Source: Peribacillus saganii
GTDB lineage: Bacteria; Bacillota; Bacilli; Bacillales; DSM-1321
Direction of reading: 5' to 3'
DNA: 64,000 nt
Assembly: GCF_003429095.1 (NCBI RefSeq)
Contig: NZ_QVTE01000012.1
Coordinates: forward strand, 1 to 64,000
How positions within the stretch are numbered: the first letter of the stretch is position 1; each line of letters starts with the position of its first letter. Below, piece by piece: positions 1-8,234 of the stretch. The notes under the pieces are model-generated. The model did not search any database and was not told where the DNA came from. It saw only the letters and a program-made list of their open reading frames with translations. A program made the translations under genes and the position numbers.

Positions 1-46
1 CTATAGGTAGACTTTTTTAAGTGTCTACTCTATAGGGTACAGTTTA
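1..46. mobile_element. Probable terminus of an IS3-family (IS150-like) element, rest outside window
   Basis: Read on the minus strand the sequence begins AACTGTACCC, followed by CTATAG and GTAGACACT and then a second GTCTAC and CTATAG, so it folds into an imperfect hairpin. This arrangement (TGxACTGTACCC end followed by a short GTAGACA repeat) is what I recall for the ends of IS150-group IS3 elements. The transposase would lie to the left, outside the window. No target duplication can be tested from one end. It could instead be an unusual racE terminator. Confidence 0.4.
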
Positions 47-74
47 GTTTGACAGGGGTCTTAAATTGATTCAT

Positions 75-887
75 TCAATTTAACATTAGATCAGCCAGTT
101 TGACTGTAATTACTTCGTCTATTGGTTTCTCAAGCCAAGAAGAAGCAATTTCCCGAAAGATATCCTTTGATCCCGTCGTAAAGAATCGATGCTCGGGAGT
201 ATCGTTGCTTGAGTTCAGCAGCCCATTGTGCTGCAGGATGACGCTTGCTTCTCTAGCCGTTTCCTCACCTGAAGAAATTACCTTTGTGGTTGGACCCATA
301 TAGTTGCTGATTACTGGACCTAAGAGCGGGTAATGGGTGCATCCCAGAATAAGTGTATCGAGATTTTTGGCCTTTAAGGGGCCAAGAGTTTCGGCTACTA
401 CTTTTTTCACTATCGATCCCTTAAACTCGCCGCTCTCCACGATAGGAACAAATTTTGGGCAGGCAAGGCTAACTACAGATACCCGTCGGTTAATGGATTG
501 CAGTGCTTTTTTATAAGCCTCGCTTTTTACTGTTCCTTCCGTTCCGATGACGCCAATACGAAGAGTGTGTGACGCCTTAAGGGCGGCTCTGGCTCCTGGA
601 TGGATAACTCCCAGAACTGGGATCGGCAGGTTTTCCTTAATTTCCTCCAGCACAGCCGCGGTTGCAGTATTGCAGGCTATAATAAGCATTTTAATATCAC
701 ATTTTAATAAATATCTTGTTAATTCCCATGTAAATTGCTGTACTTCTTCCATCGGCCTGGGGCCATAGGGGCATCTTGCCGTATCCCCCATATACAGAAT
801 GCTTTCGTTCGGCAGCTGGCGCATAATTTCTTTGGTGACTGTCAGCCCGCCTACTCCCGAATCGATTATTCCAATTGCTTGTTTCAA
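75..887 (-). CDS. racE: Glutamate racemase
   Basis: Interconverts L- and D-glutamate in the cytoplasm, supplying D-glutamate for peptidoglycan and, in some bacilli, poly-gamma-glutamate. The 270-residue length is normal for the family. The N-terminal [10 protein letters not shown] motif, the first catalytic cysteine in ACNTATA (Cys72) and the second in LGCTHYP (Cys183) are all visible. The start is TTG with only a weak ribosome binding site, which suits translational coupling to the MarR-type gene ending one base upstream (889). The same order is found in B. subtilis. Symbol could equally be murI. Confidence 0.95.
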   Translation of the reverse strand: MKQAIGIIDSGVGGLTVTKEIMRQLPNESILYMGDTARCPYGPRPMEEVQQFTWELTRYLLKCDIKMLIIACNTATAAVLEEIKENLPIPVLGVIHPGARAALKASHTLRIGVIGTEGTVKSEAYKKALQSINRRVSVVSLACPKFVPIVESGEFKGSIVKKVVAETLGPLKAKNLDTLILGCTHYPLLGPVISNYMGPTTKVISSGEETAREASVILQHNGLLNSSNDTPEHRFFTTGSKDIFREIASSWLEKPIDEVITVKLADLMLN

Positions 888-888
888 C

Positions 889-1344
889 TTATTCGTCTCT
901 CATTTCTTGGTGTAATTTAATTAAACTTCGCTTAAGAGATGATATTTCCTCTTCATTAAATTCAGTCAGAATTGCATTTAAATAATCCTGACGCTTTTTA
1001 ATAACCTCATCAATAATCCGCTTCCCTTCAGACAATAAATGGATTCTGACGACACGGCGATCATTTACGTCCTTTACCCTCATCAGCAATTCATTCTTTT
1101 CCATGCGGTCCACTAAGTCGGTAGTAGTGCTGAATGCTAAATACATTTTATTAGAGAGTTCCCCAATTGTCATGTCTCCATCTTCAAACAGCCATGTCAG
1201 CGCGACAAATTGCGGGGACGTTATTTTATAATTGCTTAGTATTTCCCGCCCTTTTTGCTTTATGATTGTTGAAATATAGCGTAATTCTTTTTCTATCTCA
1301 GCAACATTGTTGGCATTGCTTGTTTTTGGATGGACTTTACTCAT
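889..1344 (-). CDS. ysmB: MarR-family transcriptional regulator (YsmB-like)
   Basis: A 151-residue winged helix-turn-helix protein. The middle (about residues 45-110) carries the MarR pattern: a helix containing [10 protein letters not shown], then [29 protein letters not shown] as the recognition region (here split in two reading: [13 protein letters not shown] and DLVDRMEKN), then the wing [14 protein letters not shown]. It sits one base upstream of racE and probably forms an operon with it, as its B. subtilis counterpart does. Ligand and targets are unknown. The ATG is preceded by GGGAG at a somewhat long spacing. Confidence 0.85.
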   Translation of the reverse strand: MSKVHPKTSNANNVAEIEKELRYISTIIKQKGREILSNYKITSPQFVALTWLFEDGDMTIGELSNKMYLAFSTTTDLVDRMEKNELLMRVKDVNDRRVVRIHLLSEGKRIIDEVIKKRQDYLNAILTEFNEEEISSLKRSLIKLHQEMRDE

Positions 1345-1623
1345 TCTCTACACAGCTCCCTATTCCTTCTTTTGCAAACCCCTCAATCTTATTGTGGTAT
1401 AAAACATATGAAATTTCAAGGCGAATCCACTTTCTGCGGGTTTTCAATTATTGCTAGCAATGTTCATAAAAAAAACAGTAAAGATGACAAAGGGTGCTTT
1501 CCAGCGTATATGGAACATTCCAATACGCATAACAACCCCGTGCCACCTTACTGCATTGATTCTGATTAAACAAGGATTATTTGTTTTTCACCCTGCCAGA
1601 GGCAAGAATTAACCGACAAAACA

Positions 1624-1848
1624 CTAAAGCTCAAGCTCGCCCATTCGAAGGAGCTCTACTACAGCTTGTGATCGCCCTTTAACTCCAAGCTTTTGCATAG
1701 CATTCGAAATGTGGTTCCGAACGGTTTTTTCGCTGATAAACAATTCACCTGCAATTTCTTTTGTGGTTTTGTCTTGAACTAATAACTCAAATACTTCTCT
1801 TTCTCTTTTGGTGAGTAATGGCTTATGAGTGAATTCGTTCTCCTTCAA
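1624..1848 (-). CDS. gerE: Late sporulation transcriptional regulator GerE
   Basis: A 74-residue protein that is essentially a single LuxR/FixJ-type helix-turn-helix domain, the classic size of GerE. It contains [12 protein letters not shown], then [19 protein letters not shown], and ends RMGELEL. GerE acts in the mother cell with sigma-K to adjust late spore-coat gene expression and represses sigK. The start is TTG, nine bases after AAGGAGGG. A sigma-K-type promoter lies upstream at 1911-1938. The near identity to the B. subtilis protein makes this a safe call and shows the organism sporulates. Confidence 0.97.
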   Translation of the reverse strand: MKENEFTHKPLLTKREREVFELLVQDKTTKEIAGELFISEKTVRNHISNAMQKLGVKGRSQAVVELLRMGELEL

Positions 1849-1910
1849 GTATTGTAACCCTCCTTGCCTTCACCAGCGTAAACCCGGAATGGGTATCTAT
1901 TTAGTCATCA

Positions 1911-1938
1911 TATCTTATGTGAAAGACAGGACTGGTGT
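1911..1938 (-). promoter_or_regulatory. Sigma-K-type promoter of gerE
   Basis: On the minus strand CATAAGATA (1911-1919) fits the sigma-K -10 consensus CATAnnnTA, and AC (1937-1938) lies 17 bases upstream as the minimal -35. gerE is a known sigma-K gene in B. subtilis. Confidence 0.6.
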
Positions 1939-2021
1939 GACTGGTTTTAAACAAAAACTTCTGGGATCAGGAGGAGCCCTTTTACACACTTGAACCAAAA
2001 AGAAGAGGCTGACCAAACATT

Positions 2022-2486
2022 TTATACTTTACTGTGTTCTGTTGCCAATAGTAAATATTTTGTTTCATCTGACCATTTCACTGGTTTTCCATTTTTCCTT
2101 GAAATCTGTACCATAGTCCCTCTTCCAGTGAAACATATTGTACCATCCTCTTTTTTCCCCATATAGTGGACATCCACAGATGTTGAGCCTACAGAATTAG
2201 CTTTAACATATACCAACAATGTTTCATCGAAAAACACTTGCTTCATAAAATCGCATTGCAGATCAGCTACAACAGGTATAGTATCACTATTGCTGCTAAC
2301 CCAATCCTGCATTAAACCAAGACTATTGAAAAACTCTATTCTCGCCTCTTCAAAATAGGTAAATGGGACAGTATTGTTTAAATGTCCGAACATATCTGTT
2401 TCTGAAAAACGAACTTTTACTTCATTTTTAAATGAGAATGATTTCTCCCACTCTTCGATATTAGGTATATATGCAATTTTGCTCAA
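2022..2486 (-). CDS. ysmA: Hotdog-fold acyl-CoA thioesterase (YsmA-like)
   Basis: A 4-hydroxybenzoyl-CoA-thioesterase-type protein of 154 residues from the chosen start. It shows the family pattern VRFSETDMFGHLNNTVPFTYFEEARIEFF, where the Asp of TDMFGH is the usual catalytic residue (quoted here as a pattern: RFSETDMFGHLNN, then YFEEARIEFF). It should hydrolyse an acyl-CoA; the chain length is unknown. I prefer the TTG at 2484-2486, which follows AAGGAAGGGG with good spacing. An in-frame ATG at 2523-2525 overlaps a FadR box and has no ribosome binding site. Neighbours gerE and sdhB match B. subtilis. Regulation by FadR is inferred from the operator. Confidence 0.85.
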   Translation of the reverse strand: MSKIAYIPNIEEWEKSFSFKNEVKVRFSETDMFGHLNNTVPFTYFEEARIEFFNSLGLMQDWVSSNSDTIPVVADLQCDFMKQVFFDETLLVYVKANSVGSTSVDVHYMGKKEDGTICFTGRGTMVQISRKNGKPVKWSDETKYLLLATEHSKV

Positions 2487-2506
2487 AATGGATGAACCCC
2501 TTCCTT

Positions 2507-2524
2507 TGAATGAATATTCATTCA
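2507..2524. promoter_or_regulatory. FadR operator upstream of the thioesterase gene
   Basis: TGAATGAATATTCATTCA is a perfect 18-bp palindrome matching the B. subtilis FadR (YsiA) consensus TGAATGAMTANTCATTCA at every position. It lies just downstream of a predicted -10 box (2526-2531) and upstream of the preferred ribosome binding site, the expected place for a repressor. Confidence 0.85.
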
Positions 2525-2525
2525 T

Positions 2526-2554
2526 ATTTTAATTGAATATGAAATTAATTGAAA
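2526..2554 (-). promoter_or_regulatory. Predicted sigma-A promoter of the thioesterase gene
   Basis: On minus, TTTCAA (2549-2554), 17-base spacer, TAAAAT (2526-2531). The FadR box starts one base after the -10 region. Confidence 0.5.
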
Positions 2555-2633
2555 GGGTTTTACATGGAATATGGATTAAAATATGGCTTTTCATTCCATA
2601 CTGTATTGACTTTGATAACAAGGTTTTCATTGC

Positions 2634-2674
2634 AATAAAAACAGGAGCCTTCATCCAGAGATAAAGGCTCCTGT
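2634..2674 (-). terminator. Rho-independent terminator of the sdh operon
   Basis: On minus an 11-bp perfect stem (ACAGGAGCCTT paired with AAGGCTCCTGT, loop of 12) is followed by TTTTATTG. It sits 50 bases after the sdhB stop. Confidence 0.85.
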
Positions 2675-2723
2675 TGTTGAAGAACTTTTTATTTAATTAC
2701 CTTGTCAAAAGGGAGTTTACTAA

Positions 2724-3485
2724 CTATACCTGGTCGCTTCCGAAGAAATTACGGAAGGATTGTAGAGTAGTATCCCTGTTTAAAGCTGCAATAGATGTTG
2801 TTAACGGAATGCCTTTCGGGCATGACTGAACACAGTTTTGTGAATTACCGCAATTAGCAAGTCCACCATCACCCATGATTGCATTCAGGCGTTCTGCCTT
2901 GTTCATTTCACCTGTTGGATGAGCATTGAATAAGCGCACCTGAGAAAGAGGTGCAGGACCGATAAAATCGGAATTGCTGTTCACGTTCGGGCACGCTTCC
3001 AGGCAAACACCACATGTCATGCACTTAGAAAGTTCGTACGCCCATTGGCGCTTTCTTTCTGGCATACGCGGTCCAGGGCCAAGATCATATGTCCCATCGA
3101 TAGGAATCCATGCCTTAACCTTTTTCAGTGAGTCAAACATGCGGCTGCGGTCTACCTGAAGGTCACGGACTACCGGGAAGGTACGCATAGGCTCCAGACG
3201 GATCGGCTGCTCCAATTTGTCGACGAGTGCAGTACAAGATTGGCGCGGCTTGCCGTTGATTACCATTGAGCAGGCACCGCAAACTTCTTCTAAACAGTTC
3301 ATATCCCAGGCAACTGGAGTTGTTTGTTTTCCTGTTACGTTCACAGGATTCCGGCGAAGCTCCATCAGTGCTGAGATTACGTTCATGTTAGGACGATATG
3401 GGATTTCAAATTCCTCTGTATAAGGGGCAGAATCTGGCTGGTCTTGACGTGTAATCACAAAACGTACTGTTTTATTCTCGGCCAT
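2724..3485 (-). CDS. sdhB: Succinate dehydrogenase iron-sulfur subunit
   Basis: The electron-transfer subunit of succinate:menaquinone oxidoreductase (complex II), on the inner face of the membrane. The 253-residue protein has the N-terminal ferredoxin-like domain with the 2Fe-2S cysteines (CLEEVCGACS and a later C near residue 84). The C-terminal domain holds the 4Fe-4S and 3Fe-4S clusters (CMTCGVCLEACP and CGNSQNCVQSCPKG). It is the last gene of sdhCAB, three bases after sdhA, and is followed by a terminator. Confidence 0.98.
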   Translation of the reverse strand: MAENKTVRFVITRQDQPDSAPYTEEFEIPYRPNMNVISALMELRRNPVNVTGKQTTPVAWDMNCLEEVCGACSMVINGKPRQSCTALVDKLEQPIRLEPMRTFPVVRDLQVDRSRMFDSLKKVKAWIPIDGTYDLGPGPRMPERKRQWAYELSKCMTCGVCLEACPNVNSNSDFIGPAPLSQVRLFNAHPTGEMNKAERLNAIMGDGGLANCGNSQNCVQSCPKGIPLTTSIAALNRDTTLQSFRNFFGSDQV

Positions 3486-3488
3486 TTG

Positions 3489-5249
3489 TTAATTTTCCCC
3501 CTTCTTCTTGGAGTAGTCGCGTTTACGCGGTGCAATCAAGTGAACATCTACGTCCTCATAATGGAACTCTGGAGCACTTGTTAATCCTGTAAACTTGGCC
3601 ATTGTTGTTTTTAGGAAATCTTCATCATTACGGTCCGGGAATTCCGGCTTGTAATGAGCACCACGGCTTTCATTACGGTTATACGCTCCTAATGTAATAA
3701 CCCTTGCAAGTTGAAGCATATTTTGAAGCTGACGGGTAAATGCTGCACCCTGGTTGCTCCATTTTGCTGTATCGTTAATATTGATGTTGTTCCAGCGCTC
3801 GATAAGCTCCTGGATCTTTTCGTCTGTTTTCTTAAGCTTGTCATTATAACGGACAACCGTAACGTTATCAGTCATCCATTCCCCAAGCTCTCTGTGAAGT
3901 ACATAAGCATTTTCCGAACCATTAAGTGACATGATATTATTCCACTTTTCTTCTTCTTGCTTTACGTAACCATCAAATAAAGAGGAATCAAGGGAATCTG
4001 CACCCTTTTCAAGGCCTTGGATGTAGTGGACAGCCTTTGGTCCTGCAACCATTCCGCCATAGATTGCAGATAGCAGAGAGTTTGCTCCAAGACGGTTCGC
4101 ACCGTGCTGTGAATAATCACATTCTCCGGCAGCAAACAAGCCCGGAATATTAGTCATCTGATCATAATCAACCCACAGACCGCCCATTGAATAGTGGACC
4201 GCCGGGAATATTTTCATAGGAACCTTTCGAGGATCATCTCCCATGAATTTTTCATAGATTTCGATGATTCCTCCAAGTTTAATATCCAATTCCTTAGGAT
4301 CTTTATGAGAAAGATCCAGGTAGACCATGTTTTCACCATTAATACCAAGCTTTTGGTTAACGCACACATCGAAGATTTCACGTGTAGCGATATCACGAGG
4401 CACCAAGTTTCCGTATGCTGGATACTTTTCTTCAAGGAAGTACCAAGGTTTTCCATCCTTATACGTCCAGACGCGGCCGCCTTCCCCGCGGGCAGACTCA
4501 CTCATCAGGCGAAGTTTATCATCGCCAGGAATCGCCGTCGGATGAATCTGGATAAACTCTCCATTTGAGTAGTAAACGCCCTGCTGGTACACGATCGAAG
4601 CTGCAGATCCTGTATTGATTATTGAATTGGTAGATTTACCGAAGATAATCCCAGGTCCGCCTGTTGCCATGATTACTGCATCGGCAGGGAAGGATTGAAC
4701 TCTCATGTCCTGAAGGTTTTGCGCAGTTATACCGCGGCATACCCCACTCTCATCGATAACCGCACCAAGGAATTCCCATCCTTCGTATTTGGTAACAAGT
4801 CCTGCCACCTCATAGCGGCGAACCTGCTCATCAAGTGCATATAAAAGCTGCTGCCCTGTTGTCGCTCCGGCAAAAGCTGTCCTGTGGTGCTGCGTGCCGC
4901 CAAAACGGCGGAAATCAAGTAATCCTTCTGGCGTACGGTTAAACATAACGCCCATTCTATCAAGCATATGAATAATTGCAGGAGCGGCTTTTGTCATTGC
5001 CTCTACAGGAGGCTGATTGGCAAGAAAATCCCCTCCATAAACTGTATCATCAAAGTGCTCCCAAGGTGAATCCCCTTCACCCTTAGTATTAACCGCACCG
5101 TTAATTCCGCCCTGTGCACATACAGAGTGGGAGCGTTTCACTGGAACCAATGAGAATAACTCAACTTGCTGTCCTTCTTCAGCAGCCTTAATGGTAGCCA
5201 TCAAACCGGCCAGCCCGCCGCCGACAACGATAATTCTTCCTTTACCCAA
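3489..5249 (-). CDS. sdhA: Succinate dehydrogenase flavoprotein subunit
   Basis: Oxidises succinate to fumarate and passes electrons to SdhB; TCA cycle and respiratory chain. The 586-residue length is typical of Bacillus. The N-terminal FAD-binding GGGLAGLMA, the histidine that takes covalent FAD in the SHSVCAQGG region, the active-site HPTAIP segment and RGEGGRVW are visible. It lies between sdhC (66 bases upstream) and sdhB and is cotranscribed with them. Confidence 0.98.
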   Translation of the reverse strand: MGKGRIIVVGGGLAGLMATIKAAEEGQQVELFSLVPVKRSHSVCAQGGINGAVNTKGEGDSPWEHFDDTVYGGDFLANQPPVEAMTKAAPAIIHMLDRMGVMFNRTPEGLLDFRRFGGTQHHRTAFAGATTGQQLLYALDEQVRRYEVAGLVTKYEGWEFLGAVIDESGVCRGITAQNLQDMRVQSFPADAVIMATGGPGIIFGKSTNSIINTGSAASIVYQQGVYYSNGEFIQIHPTAIPGDDKLRLMSESARGEGGRVWTYKDGKPWYFLEEKYPAYGNLVPRDIATREIFDVCVNQKLGINGENMVYLDLSHKDPKELDIKLGGIIEIYEKFMGDDPRKVPMKIFPAVHYSMGGLWVDYDQMTNIPGLFAAGECDYSQHGANRLGANSLLSAIYGGMVAGPKAVHYIQGLEKGADSLDSSLFDGYVKQEEEKWNNIMSLNGSENAYVLHRELGEWMTDNVTVVRYNDKLKKTDEKIQELIERWNNININDTAKWSNQGAAFTRQLQNMLQLARVITLGAYNRNESRGAHYKPEFPDRNDEDFLKTTMAKFTGLTSAPEFHYEDVDVHLIAPRKRDYSKKKGEN

Positions 5250-5315
5250 ACTTGCTCACTCCCTTAATCTAATCAAAGCTTACTAACTGGCTTTGACCAA
5301 TAAATCTATCTAATA

Positions 5316-5924
5316 TTAAATGAATGCGAAAATAGTTCGAATGCCTACTACAGAAAGAGCGACAAAAATGCCAATCGTAACATATGTAGATATTCTTTGT
5401 GAACGCGGTGTTACTGTTAGTCCCCAGCTGACAGCGAATGACCATAAACCATTGGCAAAATGGAAAATCGCTGAGAGAACTCCAACCAGGTAAAATGCAA
5501 GCATGAATGGATTCGACAGGATATTCTCCATCATCTGGAAATTAACATCTGCACCTAATGCTGCCTGAACTCTTGTTTCCCATACATGCCATGCTAAGAA
5601 CACTAGTGTAATAATCCCAGTTACACGCTGAAGCATAAACATCCAGTTGCGAAAATATCCGAATCTACCAGTATTGTTTTTCGCAGTGAAAGCTATGTAT
5701 ATCCCATAAATAGCATGATAAAGAAGCGGCAAATAGATAATCACCGTCTCTAAAATAATCCGGAAAGGCAGGCTTTCCATAAAATGCGCCGCGTCGTTAA
5801 ATGATTCCGGTCCTTTTGTTGCAAAATGATTGACAACTAAATGCTGAATGAGGAACACACCTACAGGGATTACTCCCAGCAGTGAATGTAACCTGCGATA
5901 GGCAAACTCTCGATTTTTTGCCAT
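5316..5924 (-). CDS. sdhC: Succinate dehydrogenase cytochrome b558 subunit
   Basis: The 202-residue integral membrane anchor that binds haem b and reduces menaquinone. Five hydrophobic segments and conserved histidines (HSLLG, QHLVVNHF, YHAIYG, WHVWETR, FHFANG) are present. An open frame extends to 5984, but the ATG at 5922-5924 is the right start because it is preceded by the run AAGGGGGGG at the correct distance and begins MAKNREFAYRR like other SdhC proteins. Its leader carries a promoter, a hairpin and a possible cre. Confidence 0.96.
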   Translation of the reverse strand: MAKNREFAYRRLHSLLGVIPVGVFLIQHLVVNHFATKGPESFNDAAHFMESLPFRIILETVIIYLPLLYHAIYGIYIAFTAKNNTGRFGYFRNWMFMLQRVTGIITLVFLAWHVWETRVQAALGADVNFQMMENILSNPFMLAFYLVGVLSAIFHFANGLWSFAVSWGLTVTPRSQRISTYVTIGIFVALSVVGIRTIFAFI

Positions 5925-5943
5925 ACAATACCCCCCCTTATAA

Positions 5944-5988
5944 ATAAAAAAAGCAATGCATGGCAATATCCCCCGCCAATGCAACCCG
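5944..5988 (-). promoter_or_regulatory. Hairpin plus T-run in the sdhC leader, with a G-rich ribosome binding site just downstream
   Basis: On minus GCATTGGC and GCCATGC can pair with one bulge; ATTGC and seven T residues follow, then the sdhC Shine-Dalgarno AAGGGGGGG. It could be a weak attenuator or a structure affecting translation. In B. subtilis the C-rich sRNA FsrA pairs with the sdhC leader; whether that applies here is inference. Confidence 0.35.
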
Positions 5989-6031
5989 AAAATGATTTTT
6001 CGTCATTTTCTAACAATTAAGTGACATGTTC

Positions 6032-6060
6032 ATTTTACTCCCTCAATCTATCAGCGTCAA
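6032..6060 (-). promoter_or_regulatory. Sigma-A promoter of sdhCAB
   Basis: On minus TTGACG (6055-6060), 17-base spacer, TAAAAT (6032-6037). This leaves a leader of about 100 nt before sdhC. Confidence 0.75.
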
Positions 6061-6073
6061 GAAAACGGATACA
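6060..6073. promoter_or_regulatory. Candidate CcpA cre site upstream of sdhC
   Basis: AGAAAACGGATACA matches 12 of 14 positions of TGWAANCGNTNWCA and touches the -35 box of the sdh promoter. The match is imperfect, so this is tentative. Confidence 0.3.
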
Positions 6074-6272
6074 ACATTATTTCTTTAGTAAAATAGAAAT
6101 ATTAAAAATATTGAAACATCACACACCTTATTAAGATAATACCCTTTTCTGCAGAATTACTTATTTAAAATATATCAAAATAGTTATTTGTCAAAAATAT
6201 ATTCCAGGAAATAATTTATTCTGCTACCAGCAAAAAGCGTATATAATGTAAGAATAGAAAGAGGAGATGAAA

Positions 6273-6728
6273 ATGGTAAATAAGAATTCGACAAATGACC
6301 AGATAACCTTGAATGAAAAAGAATTAATGCCTTCGTTTGGATACGAAGTGATCAAGGATATACTGCTGCCCGATATTCTTGGTAAAGATTCAGCTCAAAT
6401 CCTCTATTGGGCCGGAAAGCAGCTGGCCAGGAAATTTCCTTTAGCCGGCACAGAGGACGTAGCATCATTTTTTCAAAATGCCGGCTGGGGCAATCTCCAT
6501 ATTGTCAAACAAACCCGAGACACTTATGAAATTGAACTGACGGGTTATGTCATCGCTCGGCGCCTCTCCATGTATCCAGACTGTCATTTTCAATTAGAGG
6601 CCGGTTTCCTGGCCGAACAGCTTACCCTGCAAAAAAATATGATTTCTGAAGCCGTTGAAGAAAAGAAGAAACGTGCCGGCAAGGTTATCTTAATTGTCAA
6701 ATGTGATGCAAAGGATCATATAGAGTAA
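6273..6728 (+). CDS. yslB: YslB-family protein (DUF2507)
   Basis: A cytoplasmic protein of 151 residues with the DUF2507 pattern: FGYEVIKDILLPDILG, YWAGKQLARKFPL, FQLEAGFLAEQL. The family has a haem-NO-binding-like (4VR/H-NOX-like) fold, but I know of no firm function. I chose the ATG at 6273, six bases after GGAG; the upstream in-frame ATG at 6267 touches the ribosome binding site. It stands alone on the plus strand between divergent sdhC and convergent lysC, as in B. subtilis. Confidence 0.85.
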   Translation: MVNKNSTNDQITLNEKELMPSFGYEVIKDILLPDILGKDSAQILYWAGKQLARKFPLAGTEDVASFFQNAGWGNLHIVKQTRDTYEIELTGYVIARRLSMYPDCHFQLEAGFLAEQLTLQKNMISEAVEEKKKRAGKVILIVKCDAKDHIE

Positions 6729-6760
6729 TCTAAATATTTTTTGTGTTACCGCTATGTTAG

Positions 6761-6794
6761 AGAAACCTTGTTATATGCAAACAAGGTTTCTTTA
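6761..6794. terminator. Bidirectional terminator between yslB and lysC
   Basis: A 12-bp perfect stem (AGAAACCTTGTT with AACAAGGTTTCT, loop of 7) is followed by TTTAA on plus and flanked by T-rich sequence on minus. Confidence 0.7.
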
Positions 6795-6905
6795 ACTGGT
6801 AAGGGAATGCCATCAGTCCAACTTCGTCATCCGGAAGCTAATTCAAGAATATCCCGTTCTCTCTCCAAAAAAAGCAAATTTAGCAGACCTTCTTTTTCCA
6901 GCGGA

Positions 6906-7400
6906 TTAAACTGCTGGTACTGCTTCAAGGTTGAAGGCGTTATGCAATGCTTTTACAGCCTTTAGCATCTCGGCTTCAGCAACGACTGTTGAAACTTTAA
7001 TTTCTGATGTGCTGACCATTTTGATTTGGATATCATTTTCCGCCAGTACCTGAAACATCTCTGCAGCAACCCCAGGGTTTGATACCATTCCGGACCCGAC
7101 AATGGATACTTTAGCAAGATCTGTTTCCGTTTCAACATGGGAAAAATCAAGCTGCTCCTTGTATGTATTCAGAACTTTCAAGGTTTCTTTGACATCATCA
7201 CTTTTGATAGAAAAGGATAGACTAGTACTGTTTTGTTCCTGAGTCATGCTCTGGATAATAATATCAACATTAATATGGTGTTTTGCCAAAGTGGTGAAAA
7301 CCGTTGACAGCGTACCTATTTTTCCAGATAACCCACAGATTGTCACTCTGGTAATACCATCTTCAAATGCAATGCCCCTTACTACCAAGTTTTGTTCCAT
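6906..7400 (-). CDS. lysC: Internal in-frame start giving the aspartokinase II beta subunit
   Basis: Within lysC an ATG at 7398-7400 is preceded by a strong GAGGAGG eight bases upstream and begins MEQNLVVRGIAFEDG. This is the position of the known internal start in B. subtilis lysC, whose product (the ACT-domain part, here 164 residues) assembles as alpha2beta2. Sequence supports the start; production is inferred from the family. Confidence 0.7.
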   Translation of the reverse strand: MEQNLVVRGIAFEDGITRVTICGLSGKIGTLSTVFTTLAKHHINVDIIIQSMTQEQNSTSLSFSIKSDDVKETLKVLNTYKEQLDFSHVETETDLAKVSIVGSGMVSNPGVAAEMFQVLAENDIQIKMVSTSEIKVSTVVAEAEMLKAVKALHNAFNLEAVPAV

Positions 7401-8135
7401 TGTTGCTTCCTCCTCAATTATAGTACCTAGAACCCGTTCCATGCTTGATCTGACCTGCAAAGGAATTTTATAATTTTTTGCAAACTCAACTGCCCTGGGA
7501 TGCAATACACCTGCTCCTAAGTTAGCAAGCTCGAGCATTTCATCATAGGAAACTGATAGAAGCTTTCTTGCCCCTTCAACATACCTCGGATCTGTCGTAT
7601 AAACTCCAGTTACATCCGTATAAATATCACATTTTTCCGCTTTTAAAGCAGCTGCCAAGGCCACAGCAGTTGTATCAGAACCGCCTCTGCCAAGAGTTGT
7701 TATTTCTCCATCCGCAGTCCAGCCCTGGAAGCCCGCTACAACAACGATTTTCCCTTGCTTTAGCTGATCAAGGATTTTTCCTGTTTCAATGTTCATGATT
7801 CTTGCATTTGAATGGATAGGTTCTGTCTCAATCCCAGCCTGCCAGCCGGTGTATGATATTGCCTCTTGGCCTAACTCCTTTAAAGTCATGGCCAGCAAGG
7901 AAATCGTGATTTGCTCGCCGGTTGTGAGCAGCATATCCATTTCCCTTTTGCTTGGATAAGAAGATATTTCCTTTGCCATGGAAACCAAATGATCGGTTGT
8001 TTTTCCCATTGCAGAAACCACAACAACCACTTGATTGCCGTTATTAACTTCTTCAATAGCTCTCTCGGCTACATTTCTGATTTTCTCAACACTGCCTACT
8101 GAAGTTCCTCCGAACTTTTGTACAATAATGCCCAC
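6906..8135 (-). CDS. lysC: Lysine-sensitive aspartokinase II, alpha subunit
   Basis: Phosphorylates aspartate, the first step to lysine, threonine, methionine and diaminopimelate. The 409-residue protein starts MGIIVQKFGGTSVG and has the kinase domain (GRGGSDTTAVALAAAL) followed by two ACT domains from about residue 265. The start is the GTG at 8133-8135, eight bases after AGAGGGG; the open frame runs seven codons (six residues) further upstream without support. A lysine riboswitch precedes it. An internal start (see next entry) would give the beta subunit, as known for B. subtilis LysC. Confidence 0.96.
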   Translation of the reverse strand: MGIIVQKFGGTSVGSVEKIRNVAERAIEEVNNGNQVVVVVSAMGKTTDHLVSMAKEISSYPSKREMDMLLTTGEQITISLLAMTLKELGQEAISYTGWQAGIETEPIHSNARIMNIETGKILDQLKQGKIVVVAGFQGWTADGEITTLGRGGSDTTAVALAAALKAEKCDIYTDVTGVYTTDPRYVEGARKLLSVSYDEMLELANLGAGVLHPRAVEFAKNYKIPLQVRSSMERVLGTIIEEEATMEQNLVVRGIAFEDGITRVTICGLSGKIGTLSTVFTTLAKHHINVDIIIQSMTQEQNSTSLSFSIKSDDVKETLKVLNTYKEQLDFSHVETETDLAKVSIVGSGMVSNPGVAAEMFQVLAENDIQIKMVSTSEIKVSTVVAEAEMLKAVKALHNAFNLEAVPAV

Positions 8136-8186
8136 GCTGTAATCCCCTCTCAATCGGTTGCAAACAACCTTTTTTCATTCGAATAA

Positions 8187-8221
8187 ACACAAAAAAGCAA
8201 TGAGAATAATATCTCATTGCT
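8187..8221 (-). terminator. Attenuator terminator of the lysC riboswitch
   Basis: On minus a perfect 10-bp stem (AGCAATGAGA with TCTCATTGCT, loop of 6) is followed by six T residues. It lies between the L-box aptamer and the lysC ribosome binding site and would form when lysine is bound. Confidence 0.9.
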
Positions 8222-8234
8222 GTGAGGTACGCAA

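Noticed and set aside
4214..4501. Antisense and shifted frames within sdhA and other large genes
   Set aside because: Shadows of strongly supported genes; no ribosome binding sites or family patterns.
6827..6905. Minus frame after lysC reading LERERDILELASG, like a LuxR helix
   Set aside because: Only about 13 residues fit, no helix-turn-helix follows and no start exists; most likely chance.
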